This document shows, one piece after another, positions 7,333-13,284 of a DNA stretch of 13,284 bases; position 1 is the stretch's first letter, and each line of letters starts with the position of its first letter. This DNA comes from Candidatus Gorgonimonas leptogorgiae (GTDB taxonomy: Bacteria; Pseudomonadota; Gammaproteobacteria; Pseudomonadales; Endozoicomonadaceae): contig CAKNAD010000054.1 of NCBI GenBank assembly GCA_929200515.1, forward strand, positions 1-13,284, given 5' to 3'. The position numbers were made by a program, and so were the translations under genes. Under the pieces are notes generated by a model. The model made no database searches and was not told the DNA's origin. It saw only the letters and a program-made list of their open reading frames with translations.

Positions 7333-7821
7333 ATGAGCGAATTACTACCTAAAGAACCAAAAGATTTTAACAAAGTGGTAAATAAACGTATAGCAATTAT
7401 TTCTAGTATGTGGCATCAACACTTACTATTACCCTGTGTTAATCTTACTACTAAAGAGTTATTAAAATTAGGCATGGAGCAACAACAAATAATGACTCAT
7501 TGGATTCCAGGATCAATGGAGATTCCCTTTGCCGCTAACACCATTTTTAGCCATCATAATAATATAGATGCTATAATTGCTTTTGGAATTGTTCTTAAGG
7601 GTATAACTAGTCATGATCAACAAGTTATGCAAAGTGTAACAGATGGCATTAGACAAGTAAGTTTAGAGTATCAAAAACCAATTATAAATGAAGTGATAGC
7701 TTTTAATAATATTAATGATGCAGCAAAAAGATTTGGCGATTCCAGTATTAAAGCAATTGAAGCTGTGTTTGCTGTTTCAGAAATTTTGCACTGGCAAGAT
7801 AAAATACAAACATTTAATTAG
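7333..7821 (+). CDS. ribH: 6,7-dimethyl-8-ribityllumazine synthase, divergent
   Basis: Lumazine synthase joins 5-amino-6-ribitylaminouracil and 3,4-dihydroxy-2-butanone 4-phosphate in the penultimate step of riboflavin synthesis. The 162-residue product has the family layout: RIAIISSMWHQHL (Trp27 at the aromatic substrate-stacking position), HWIPGSMEIPFAA (the usual PGAxElP block), AFGIVLKGITSHDQQV with His94 at the catalytic position, and DAAKRFGDSSIKAIEA with Arg133 at the phosphate-binding position. Several normally strict blocks are altered: the GxLT strand reads NEVIAF and the NKG motif reads SIKA. The Trp-His pair after the first strand recalls RibH2-type (type II) synthases rather than the common Phe-Asn form. 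AGGA lies 6 bases before the ATG. fliO follows after 34 bp. No other riboflavin gene is in the window. Confidence 0.85.
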   Translation: MSELLPKEPKDFNKVVNKRIAIISSMWHQHLLLPCVNLTTKELLKLGMEQQQIMTHWIPGSMEIPFAANTIFSHHNNIDAIIAFGIVLKGITSHDQQVMQSVTDGIRQVSLEYQKPIINEVIAFNNINDAAKRFGDSSIKAIEAVFAVSEILHWQDKIQTFN

Positions 7822-7855
7822 TAAGCTTTTTTCAATAGATAATGGAGAAATTTAT

Positions 7856-8284
7856 ATGCATAATTTATATAAATTTGTAGCTACTGTAACCTTATTCCCT
7901 ATTAACATATTACTAGCTGATCCACTTCCGACTACAGCTGAGAAAATAAGCCTCTGGCAATTATTTATTCCCTTGGCAATAGTATTAGCGGCAATTTTTT
8001 TATTAGCTTGGTTGGTAAAAAAATTTGGTAAAAAAATACCTATGCTAAATAGTGACATTAAAATTTGCTCAATGGCTGCTATTTCAAATAACGCTAAACT
8101 GGTATTGATTGATATTAAAGGTAATAGTTTATTAGTTGGTGTTACCAATCAAAAGATTAATTTAATTAAAGACTTCAGTGGTCAAATTAAACTACCTAAA
8201 ACTCCTGTTGACTCTAACATAAAGCAACAGTTTTCGAATCATATGCATGCGGAAAATAAAAATAATGTTGAAGTACCTGACTAA
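7856..8284 (+). CDS. fliO: Flagellar biosynthesis protein FliO
   Basis: FliO is a small bitopic membrane protein that helps assemble the FliP/FliQ/FliR export gate of the flagellar type III apparatus. The 142-residue product has an N-terminal hydrophobic signal-like segment (to about residue 21), a membrane helix at about 33-53 (LWQLFIPLAIVLAAIFLLAW), a basic stretch (KKFGKK), and the cytoplasmic FliO domain pattern with NAKLVLIDIKGNSLLVGVT and a following I-x-L-I-K-D-F. The frame is open upstream to 7715, but the start at 7856 is clear: GGAG lies 8 bases before it and the signal segment begins there. It is separated from ribH by 34 bp and from mreD by 36 bp. No other flagellar gene is nearby, which is unusual because fliO normally sits in a fliMNOPQR cluster. 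Confidence 0.78.
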   Translation: MHNLYKFVATVTLFPINILLADPLPTTAEKISLWQLFIPLAIVLAAIFLLAWLVKKFGKKIPMLNSDIKICSMAAISNNAKLVLIDIKGNSLLVGVTNQKINLIKDFSGQIKLPKTPVDSNIKQQFSNHMHAENKNNVEVPD

Positions 8285-8320
8285 CAAATTAGTTTTATTT
8301 TATTTAAGGTTGAATAATAA

Positions 8321-8824
8321 GTGTTAAAATTTATTACTGAAATCAACTGGTTGGCAACATTTATAATATTAATAGCAATGATCCTTACTGTTTTGCCCGT
8401 ATATGATAACCAATATATTTTACCTAATTGGCAAGTTCTGGCTTTAGGAATATGCTATATTATTATGAAAAATAATATAACCGCTACAAATATGGTTTAT
8501 GCTATTGTTCTCGGTGTGTTATTTGATGTGTTAACGGGCACCACATTAGGAATTAATTCCATAATATTAGTTTTAATAACTTATGTATTTTGGGAGTATA
8601 AAACTGTTGTTTTGTGTGACAGTTTATTTCGTGAAATGATACTTATAGCATCGTTAACTTTTTTTATCTCAGTTTTACATATTTCGCTATCTAGGGTCAG
8701 CATTTTACCGTTACTACCTAAATATTATTGTTTTTCTACTATAACCACAACATTAGTTTGGAGTGTATTAAGATTATCTTTTTATAAAAACTATAATGAA
8801 AAACATGGTTCAAGATATTCATAA
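8321..8824 (+). CDS. mreD: Rod shape-determining protein MreD
   Basis: MreD is an inner-membrane component of the elongasome that works with MreB and MreC to guide lateral wall synthesis. The 167-residue product is strongly hydrophobic with about five membrane segments and the family features: ILTVLPVYDNQYILPNWQVLALGICYII at the N-terminal side (the usual LP...rPdw...L.l.Y pattern), and GVLFDVLTGTTLGINSIIL (GllxDvl.gt.LG). The start is GTG; AAGG lies 11 bases before it. It is the last gene of the plsC-ribH-fliO-mreD group and is followed by a perfect hairpin. mreB and mreC, which usually precede mreD, are not in the window. Confidence 0.85.
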   Translation: MLKFITEINWLATFIILIAMILTVLPVYDNQYILPNWQVLALGICYIIMKNNITATNMVYAIVLGVLFDVLTGTTLGINSIILVLITYVFWEYKTVVLCDSLFREMILIASLTFFISVLHISLSRVSILPLLPKYYCFSTITTTLVWSVLRLSFYKNYNEKHGSRYS

Positions 8825-8826
8825 GC

Positions 8827-8865
8827 TTAATTAAATAAAAATAATATTGATTTTTATTTAATTAA
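8827..8865. terminator. Perfect 16-bp AT-only inverted repeat after mreD
   Basis: Two 16-base arms (8827-8842 and 8850-8865) are exactly complementary around a 7-base loop. The stem has no G-C pairs but is long, begins 2 bases after the mreD stop, and its arms contain A- and T-runs on both strands, as in a bidirectional terminator. It separates the mreD transcript from the tRNA genes. Confidence 0.6.
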
Positions 8866-8895
8866 ATAATAGAATTACCTTACTGAAATTTATAG

Positions 8896-8918
8896 CACTA
8901 TTTTAAATAGTGTATTAT
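8896..8918 (+). promoter_or_regulatory. Candidate tRNA promoter with overlapping palindrome
   Basis: TATTAT at 8913-8918 (5 of 6 matches to -10) lies 8 bases before the first base of tRNA-Ser, a plausible distance for transcription to begin at or just before the mature 5' end. Immediately upstream is an 8+8 palindrome (8896-8903 / 8905-8912, cactattt / aaatagtg). It occupies the spacer and could be an operator or simply AT-rich symmetry. The -35 region is weak. Confidence 0.35.
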
Positions 8919-8925
8919 TCCTTTC

Positions 8926-9016
8926 GGTGAGGTGTCCGAGTGGTTGAAGGAGCACGCCTGGAAAGCGTGTATGCGTTAATAGCGTATCGAGGGTTCGAAT
9001 CCCTCTCTCACCGCCA
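8926..9016 (+). tRNA. tRNA-Ser, anticodon GGA
   Basis: A class II tRNA with the CCA end encoded. The acceptor stem GGTGAGG pairs with the 3' CTCACC region. The anticodon stem is CACGC (8953-8957) with GCGTG (8965-8969) around the loop CTGGAAA, anticodon GGA at 8960-8962, reading UCC and UCU. A long variable arm (ATGCG / CGTAT with one G-U pair) is typical of serine tRNAs, and the T arm is GAGGG-TTCGAAT-CCCTC. It closely resembles the E. coli Ser(GGA) tRNA. Confidence 0.97.
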
Positions 9017-9064
9017 TTTATGATTATCTGTAAAAGTTATAGCTTAACAACTTTTATGAATATT

Positions 9065-9141
9065 GCGCTCGTAGCTCAGTTGGATAGAGCACTTGGCTTC
9101 GAACCAAGTGGTCGGGGGTTCGAATCCCTCCGAGCGCGCCA
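9065..9141 (+). tRNA. tRNA-Arg, anticodon UCG
   Basis: A class I tRNA of 77 bases with encoded CCA. Acceptor GCGCTCG (9065-9071) pairs exactly with CGAGCGC (9131-9137), with discriminator G. The anticodon stem CTTGG / CCAAG encloses CTTCGAA, anticodon TCG at 9099-9101, which reads CGA and possibly CGG codons. The T arm is GGGGG-TTCGAAT-CCCTC. It lies 48 bp after tRNA-Ser in the same direction, and both may be cut from one precursor. Confidence 0.96.
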
Positions 9142-9543
9142 AAATCAAACTATTTTAAACTCCATAAAAATTCATGATTTAATAAACCCTTTAAGTTTAG
9201 GGCTTTGCAATTAGTTACTTTTAATAATATTCCTTTACTAAAAATAAATTTTGTACATTGTTAAACAGCTTTATTAGCAAAGAAGTTTAATGCTTGCAAT
9301 AAATATTTAATAATATAAAATAAAATAGATTATTTTAAAAGAATATACTGTCTAGAGATATCTAATAATCAAAAACAATATTTTTTAATGCATTCATTTG
9401 AGTGCTTATCAATGAGTTTAGCAATAAATAATAATCATAATACTTTCAAGGTTTTATTGTATAACGTTAATAAATAAAACATACAAATTTTATATTTTTA
9501 AGTTGAAAGTTCACATTACAATAAGATAAATAAGATAAATAAA
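9142..9543. other. AT-rich stretch without a gene
   Basis: About 400 bp between tRNA-Arg and the next gene. A short imperfect hairpin at about 9184-9205 (aaaccct ... agggctt) could weakly end the tRNA transcript. Possible promoter elements for the downstream gene are TATAAC (9460-9465, poor -35) and TTGAAA (9503-9508) with ataaat (9526-9531), spaced 17 bp. The second would place the transcript start almost at the ATG. No tRNA, coding frame or repeat beyond the short tandem repeat just before the gene is visible. Confidence 0.45.
9520..9537 (+). repeat. Tandem 9-bp repeat next to a start codon
   Basis: Two exact copies of aataagata (9520-9528 and 9529-9537) are followed by a partial third that runs into the ATG at 9544. 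The repeat occupies the place where a Shine-Dalgarno sequence is expected. Changes in copy number would alter the spacing of any upstream promoter elements. Confidence 0.6.
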
Positions 9544-10572
9544 ATGAATACATATTTACCAAAAGCAGTTTATTCTAACCATAATATTATACAACAAGAT
9601 CATAATTTAGTATGCATAACACCAAATTGTAAATTTACAATTAGCGTTGAACAGGCAAAACATTACATTAAACAAAAAGAATACCCAGCAAAAATTATTA
9701 GCAATATTGTAAATAATGAAGTTAAAAATTTAAAGCTAAGAGTTATAGATAATCTTAAAAGTGAAATAACAGCAAAAGGATTAGTTCAAAAAGAAGCAAT
9801 AGAATTTCTTACGCCTTTTTTAACTGCTGCAATAATCCCAAACCATGGTTATGAATTTTTTGACATTAATGAAAAATTAATAGAAAAAAATATAGATAGA
9901 TTAAATCAAATATGTCCATTTACAGCAGAAAATTTTGAAAATGATTTTCGTGCAAAAAAATATATAGATAAATCAAAGTTAATATGTACTGTTTCTGCAA
10001 ATGACTTTACAAGTGAATCTGTTGACGGTTTTTTAACTCGAAATTTTGATAAAATTAAATCTTTTTTAAACTATATCTTCTCAAAAAATTTCTCAAATGA
10101 AGTAGAGAGTTTCATACAACTAGCAGGTAATGGTGGTATAATGGTAACTTTAAATGCGTTACAACCAGGTGATTTATTAGAAAAAGTATTATATCGCGAA
10201 GGTTTAAAATATAGTAAAACATATATCGAATCAGGGGCAAATGGCTCTGATGTATTTAAGAATTTAGAAAAAGCAGCAATAATAGATAGTGCTATAGTAA
10301 AATTTAAATTTTCAAATTTTGCTGCTTTTTGTGATAGAACAAATACATATATCAATAACTGGTCTCTAGCTGAAAACTCTATCGATATTATTCATTGTCA
10401 TAATGATATTTATTCTAAAATAAATATTGATTTAACTAGCGTTGTGGATATAGAACAATGCGAAATAAATATAGAAAAATTTAAAGAAATTCTTGAAAAA
10501 GAAGGTATTCAATACGCTGACTTAATAAATGAAACTCTTAGAAAAGGAGAAGGGCGTATTGTAGTAGATTAA
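9544..10572 (+). CDS. Hypothetical protein, 342 residues
   Basis: A complete frame of 342 residues that I do not recognise. The product is soluble-looking, Asn/Lys/Ile-rich, with no signal peptide and no membrane segment. An N-terminal part contains CITPNCKFTISVEQAK (24-39) and a long predicted helix at about 52-77. Residues about 80-100 (IEFLTPFLTAAIIPNHGYEFF) are the most hydrophobic stretch. The C-terminal 45 residues are charged and helical. A good ribosome site is not visible; the ATG follows AAGAT within a tandem repeat. The gene is isolated: tRNA genes and 400 bp of non-coding DNA lie upstream, and a structured G+C-richer element begins 16 bases after its stop. This position next to tRNA genes and a possible mobile element fits an acquired accessory gene. 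A host-directed role is possible but there is no motif to support it. Confidence 0.65.
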   Translation: MNTYLPKAVYSNHNIIQQDHNLVCITPNCKFTISVEQAKHYIKQKEYPAKIISNIVNNEVKNLKLRVIDNLKSEITAKGLVQKEAIEFLTPFLTAAIIPNHGYEFFDINEKLIEKNIDRLNQICPFTAENFENDFRAKKYIDKSKLICTVSANDFTSESVDGFLTRNFDKIKSFLNYIFSKNFSNEVESFIQLAGNGGIMVTLNALQPGDLLEKVLYREGLKYSKTYIESGANGSDVFKNLEKAAIIDSAIVKFKFSNFAAFCDRTNTYINNWSLAENSIDIIHCHNDIYSKINIDLTSVVDIEQCEINIEKFKEILEKEGIQYADLINETLRKGEGRIVVD

Positions 10573-10587
10573 ATATTAAGGTGTACA

Positions 10588-10946
10588 GGTAGTAGTGGAA
10601 AATGCTTATTTTCAGCTACCACGGGTATAATTTAACGAACGTGGCGGAGTTATCCTGCCATAGCCGTAGGCTTAGTGGGAGATAGGCAGCCACAAAATAA
10701 CTTGCTTTTCCAATACAGTTTCTGTGTACTATAGTCTGTTTTTGAGAGTAGAGATGGATTATTTTTGGCTGTTACAGCCTACTGCGATTACGCCCCTCTA
10801 CTCATAATCAATCAAGCCGTGCATACCCGTGCTACATTGTAGCAATCATAAATGTAGGGTATGTATCGAATAAGGAAATACTCTGTATTTCTGCGATGGG
10901 GCTTCGTCGTCTTGCAGAAGGAAGCCCCCAATATAGCACTTGTGCT
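10588..10946 (+). mobile_element. Structured non-coding element, possibly an IS200/IS605-like remnant
   Basis: This stretch is visibly richer in G+C than its neighbours (31 of 60 bases at 10641-10700) and has no long reading frame. It is dense in inverted repeats: a hairpin at 10588-10620 (ggtag / ctacc outside, gaaaat / attttc inside); nested stems at 10641-10693 (GTGGC / GCCAC, CTGCC / GGCAG, AGCC / GGCT); an 8-bp stem gagtagag / ctctactc (10746-10753 / 10796-10803) enclosing ggctg / cagcc (10767-10779); and the interleaved pairs at 10889-10928. A short frame at 10874-10936 reads GNTLYFCDGASSSCRRKPPI then stop, which resembles the tail end of TnpB proteins (G-x-x-L-x-x-C-G/D-x). A small palindrome agca-cttg-tgct (10935-10946) follows. 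Hairpin ends, a TnpB-like tail and a structured right end fit a non-autonomous derivative of an IS200/IS605 element. No transposase is present. Boundaries are estimates. Confidence 0.35.
10740..10946 (+). ncRNA. Candidate structured RNA (omega RNA-like right end)
   Basis: Seen: two 8-bp GC-containing stems and an interleaved arrangement in which ttctgc (10889-10894) pairs with gcagaa (10914-10919) and ggggcttc (10898-10905) with gaagcccc (10921-10928). Known: the guide RNAs of TnpB nucleases are made from the right end of IS200/IS605 elements, overlap the end of tnpB, and contain a pseudoknot just before the guide. Inferred: this stretch could be such a scaffold, and the guide would come from the flanking DNA toward parC. 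Without tnpB in the window it would have to act in trans or be a relic. The two pairings could also be alternatives rather than a pseudoknot. Confidence 0.25.
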
Positions 10947-10970
10947 TAGTGGATGGAGGATATATACAGC

Positions 10971-13211
10971 TTATACAAATGGTTGTAATGAACGTATTTT
11001 TTGTAATGACCTCGGAGTTTTAAACCCTAATGCATTTCTAGATCCTACATAGTGTTGTAAATCTTTAACCGAGAGTTTTACTTTTTTATTTGTTTGAGTA
11101 TGTACTAGCAATGGTTGATTTTGCTCTAACACTGTAGTGTGTGATATCAAACATAATTTGCTTTTATCTTTAGTTACAGTATGTATTAACTTGCAACCTC
11201 TACCTTTATTTGACTCCGCTATTTCATTAATTGGAAACACTAGCATTCTTGCAGATGTAGTAACTACAACAATCCAATAACTAGCATCGCTAAGTACTAT
11301 AGGTGGCAAAGCTACGGCATTTTCTAGTACATTAATAAGTGTTTTACCTGCTTTATTCTTAGTTAGCATATTCTCAAAACTAGTAATAAAACCGTATCCC
11401 GCATTGCTAGTTATTAATATACGTGACTGGTTATCAGCTATGCACATTCCAGAAAAACCAACTCCAGATTCAGGTTTAAATTTACCTGATAGTGGCTCAC
11501 CATTGCCTCTAGCTGATGGTAACAAATGAATTGGAGTAGAGTAAGATCTGCCACTAGTATCTAGAAAAGCTACAGTTTGATTATTTTTACCTTGAGCCAT
11601 AGCTAAAAAACTATCTCCAGATTTATAACTCATTTTCATCGGGTCAATATCATGACCTTTAGCACAACGAATCCAACCTCGATCAGATAGCACGACACTA
11701 ATAGCTTCATCACTAGTAGTTGCTATATTTAAACTAGTAGCTGCTGTTACTTTTGTAGCTATAGTAGACTGACGACTATCGCCATATTCTTTAGCAATTG
11801 CTGTTAATTCTTTTTTGATATAGGTTGTTAATCTTCTATCTGAATTCAATAATAAGCTAATGGCTTTTATCTCTTTACTGCATTCTTGTTGTTGGCTTTT
11901 TATTTTTTCTTCTTCTAATTTTGCTAACGACCTCAATTTGATATTTAATACTGCTTCTGCTTGTTGTTCCGATAATTTAAATTTTTTTATAATTATCGGT
12001 TTAGGTTCATCATAATTACGAATTATATCAATTAGTTTATCGATATTTAAATAAGCAATTAACATTCCTTCAAGTAAATGTAGTTTTTCTGTAAGCTTAT
12101 TTAGCTGATAGTTAAATTTATTTTTTAATGTCTGTTTGCGCCAACTAAGCCATTCAGTAAGAATAGTAAGTAATGATTTTAATTGCGGATTACCATCGAC
12201 ACCAATTAAATTCATATTAACTCTATAGCTTTTTTCTAAATCAGTACTAGCAAATAAATGTAACATTAATGCTGTTATATCTACTTTATTAGAGCGTAGT
12301 TTTAATGAAATTCTAATTGGATTTTGATGATCAGACTCATCACAAATATCGGTGATATCAATAACTTTTTTGCTTTGTAGCTGTTTAGCAATTTGTTCTA
12401 TAATTTTAGATCCCGAGGCTTGATACGGCAATGCATTAATAATAATTGAATTTTTTTCTGTAGTGTAGGTAGCCCGCATTCTAAAACTGCCTTTACCGCT
12501 AATGTATATTGCCAGCATATCTTGCTTAGAAGTAATTATTTGTGCATTTGTGGGTAAGTCAGGTGCCGGGATATACTTGCATAATTCGTTAATAGTACAC
12601 TTAGGGTTATCTAATAAAAACACTAAGCCATTGATAACTTCTTTTAAATTATGAGGAGGAATATCTGTAGAAAAACCTACTGCTATGCCTGTAGTGCCAT
12701 TAAGTAAAATATTAGGTATTTTGGCAGGTAATAATTTAGGCTCTTGCAAAGTGCCATCGAAATTAGCTATCCAATCGGTGGTTCCCTGTTGTAGCTCTTC
12801 TAATAAAATATTTGCATATGTAGAAAGCTTAGATTCAGTATAACGCATCGCCGCAAATGACTTAGGGTCATCTTGTGATCCCCAGTTACCTTGACCACTA
12901 ATTAATGGGTAGCGATAAGAAAAAGGCTGTGCCATTAAAATCATAGCTTCATAGCAAGCGCTATCTCCATGTGGATGAAACTTACCTAATACATCCCCCA
13001 CTGTTCTAGCTGACTTTTTAAATTTAGCACTACTCTTTAAGCCTAATTCGCTCATTGCATAAATTATTCGCCTTTGTACTGGTTTTAAGCCATCACCTAT
13101 GTGTGGCAGGGCACGATCTAAAATAACATACATTGAGTAATTTAAATAGGCATGCTCTGCGAATTCAATAATAGATTTTTCTTCGGTAAAATCAGTTGAT
13201 AGTTGTTGCAT
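10971..13211 (-). CDS. parC: DNA topoisomerase IV subunit A
   Basis: ParC is the DNA-cleaving subunit of topoisomerase IV, which with ParE unlinks daughter chromosomes. The 746-residue product has the winged-helix/tower breakage-reunion domain with the active-site tyrosine in AAMRYTE (Tyr124), the opening block EFAEHAYLNYSMYVILDRALPHIGDGLKP and a C-terminal beta-pinwheel domain (about 490-740). The quinolone-resistance region HPHGDSACYE keeps Ser84 and Glu88, the sensitive-type residues equivalent to Ser80 and Glu84 of E. coli. Length is close to the 752 residues of E. coli ParC, and the sequence is ParC-like rather than GyrA-like. The frame is open to 13268, but I use 13211: CAGG lies 7 bases upstream and the protein then begins MQQLSTDF, while the extra 19 residues are hydrophobic and unlike the family. 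The stop codon lies about 25 bp from the structured element. Confidence 0.95.
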   Translation of the reverse strand: MQQLSTDFTEEKSIIEFAEHAYLNYSMYVILDRALPHIGDGLKPVQRRIIYAMSELGLKSSAKFKKSARTVGDVLGKFHPHGDSACYEAMILMAQPFSYRYPLISGQGNWGSQDDPKSFAAMRYTESKLSTYANILLEELQQGTTDWIANFDGTLQEPKLLPAKIPNILLNGTTGIAVGFSTDIPPHNLKEVINGLVFLLDNPKCTINELCKYIPAPDLPTNAQIITSKQDMLAIYISGKGSFRMRATYTTEKNSIIINALPYQASGSKIIEQIAKQLQSKKVIDITDICDESDHQNPIRISLKLRSNKVDITALMLHLFASTDLEKSYRVNMNLIGVDGNPQLKSLLTILTEWLSWRKQTLKNKFNYQLNKLTEKLHLLEGMLIAYLNIDKLIDIIRNYDEPKPIIIKKFKLSEQQAEAVLNIKLRSLAKLEEEKIKSQQQECSKEIKAISLLLNSDRRLTTYIKKELTAIAKEYGDSRQSTIATKVTAATSLNIATTSDEAISVVLSDRGWIRCAKGHDIDPMKMSYKSGDSFLAMAQGKNNQTVAFLDTSGRSYSTPIHLLPSARGNGEPLSGKFKPESGVGFSGMCIADNQSRILITSNAGYGFITSFENMLTKNKAGKTLINVLENAVALPPIVLSDASYWIVVVTTSARMLVFPINEIAESNKGRGCKLIHTVTKDKSKLCLISHTTVLEQNQPLLVHTQTNKKVKLSVKDLQHYVGSRNALGFKTPRSLQKIRSLQPFV

Positions 13212-13239
13212 AATAAACCTGATAATTATGTTAAAGATG

Positions 13240-13268
13240 TATATAAAAGAGGAAATAAATTTGCACAA
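13240..13268 (-). promoter_or_regulatory. Candidate parC promoter
   Basis: On the minus strand, TTGTGC (13263-13268) and TATATA (13240-13245) are spaced 17 bp apart, which would start transcription about 20 bases before the parC ATG. Both boxes are imperfect, and the window ends just beyond, so an upstream gene in the same operon cannot be excluded. Confidence 0.25.
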
Positions 13269-13284
13269 TATGCCAAAGAATTTT

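Noticed and set aside
7715..7855. Upstream extension of the fliO frame overlapping ribH
   Set aside because: The ATG at 7856 has GGAG 8 bases upstream and begins the signal-like segment; the extension is the shifted frame of ribH.
9020..9214. Open frame of 64 codons over the tRNA-Arg gene
   Set aside because: It reads through the tRNA and gives the well-known false peptide ALVAQLDRA...GRGFESLRA; the tRNA itself is certain.
10740..10803. Possible 6S RNA 3' end, because of GTTACAGCCT
   Set aside because: The short match recalls the E. coli 6S 3' half, but the closing stem here encloses only about 60 bases and the long 6S hairpin with a central bubble cannot be built from the upstream sequence.
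10861..11052. Open frame of 63 codons across the element and the end of parC
   Set aside because: It runs antisense into parC, has no family resemblance as a whole and no ribosome site; the only meaningful frame remnant is the short one at 10874-10936.
13212..13268. N-terminal extension of ParC by 19 residues
   Set aside because: The added residues are hydrophobic and unlike the family, and the inner ATG at 13211 has a ribosome site and the expected beginning.
1..13284. CRISPR array
   Set aside because: No set of regularly spaced direct repeats with unique spacers is visible anywhere in the window.

Overview
The window comes from an AT-rich bacterial chromosome, most likely a gammaproteobacterium with a reduced, host-associated style of genome. 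The taxonomic evidence is the divergent pair epmB/efp (the EF-P beta-lysylation system, typical of this class), an efp with the KPGKGQAF lysine site, a ParC-type topoisomerase IV subunit, and an acyltransferase with the NHQSAWE form of the active site. Hints of a host-associated life style are the low GC, scattered orphan members of normally clustered operons (fliO without other fli genes, mreD without mreB/mreC), and several large or secreted proteins of eukaryotic-like or unknown type. No genus can be named from the sequence alone.

Layout. Positions 1-4718 hold an accessory block, all on the minus strand: a secreted 307-residue protein with a degenerate protein-kinase-like fold, a 1042-residue protein with irregular leucine/proline repeats and a possible kinase-like C-terminal region, and a 69-residue protein of unknown function. 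Positions 4829-8824 are mostly housekeeping: epmB on the minus strand, then efp, a 1-acylglycerol-3-phosphate acyltransferase (plsC-like), a divergent ribH, fliO and mreD on the plus strand. The last four are closely spaced (21-36 bp) and look like one transcript. It ends at a perfect 16-bp AT-only hairpin. Two tRNA genes follow, Ser(GGA) and Arg(UCG), then about 400 bp of AT-rich DNA without a gene and an unrecognised 342-residue protein.

Positions 10573-10970 are a non-coding stretch that is much richer in G+C than its surroundings and packed with inverted repeats. Its right end has two interleaved complementary pairs (a pseudoknot or two competing hairpins) and a short reading-frame remnant. 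These resemble the right end of an IS200/IS605-type element with its TnpB guide RNA (omega RNA). That identification is an inference. The window ends with parC on the minus strand, whose stop codon lies directly next to this element.

How the genes work together: EpmB makes (R)-beta-lysine for attachment to Lys34 of EF-P, so those two form one pathway; its partner EpmA is not here. The acyltransferase, RibH, FliO and MreD serve unrelated processes and are probably together only by genome rearrangement. The two kinase-like proteins of the left block are the best candidates for host-interaction functions, and the structured element at 10.6-10.95 kb is the best candidate for an unannotated RNA or mobile system.
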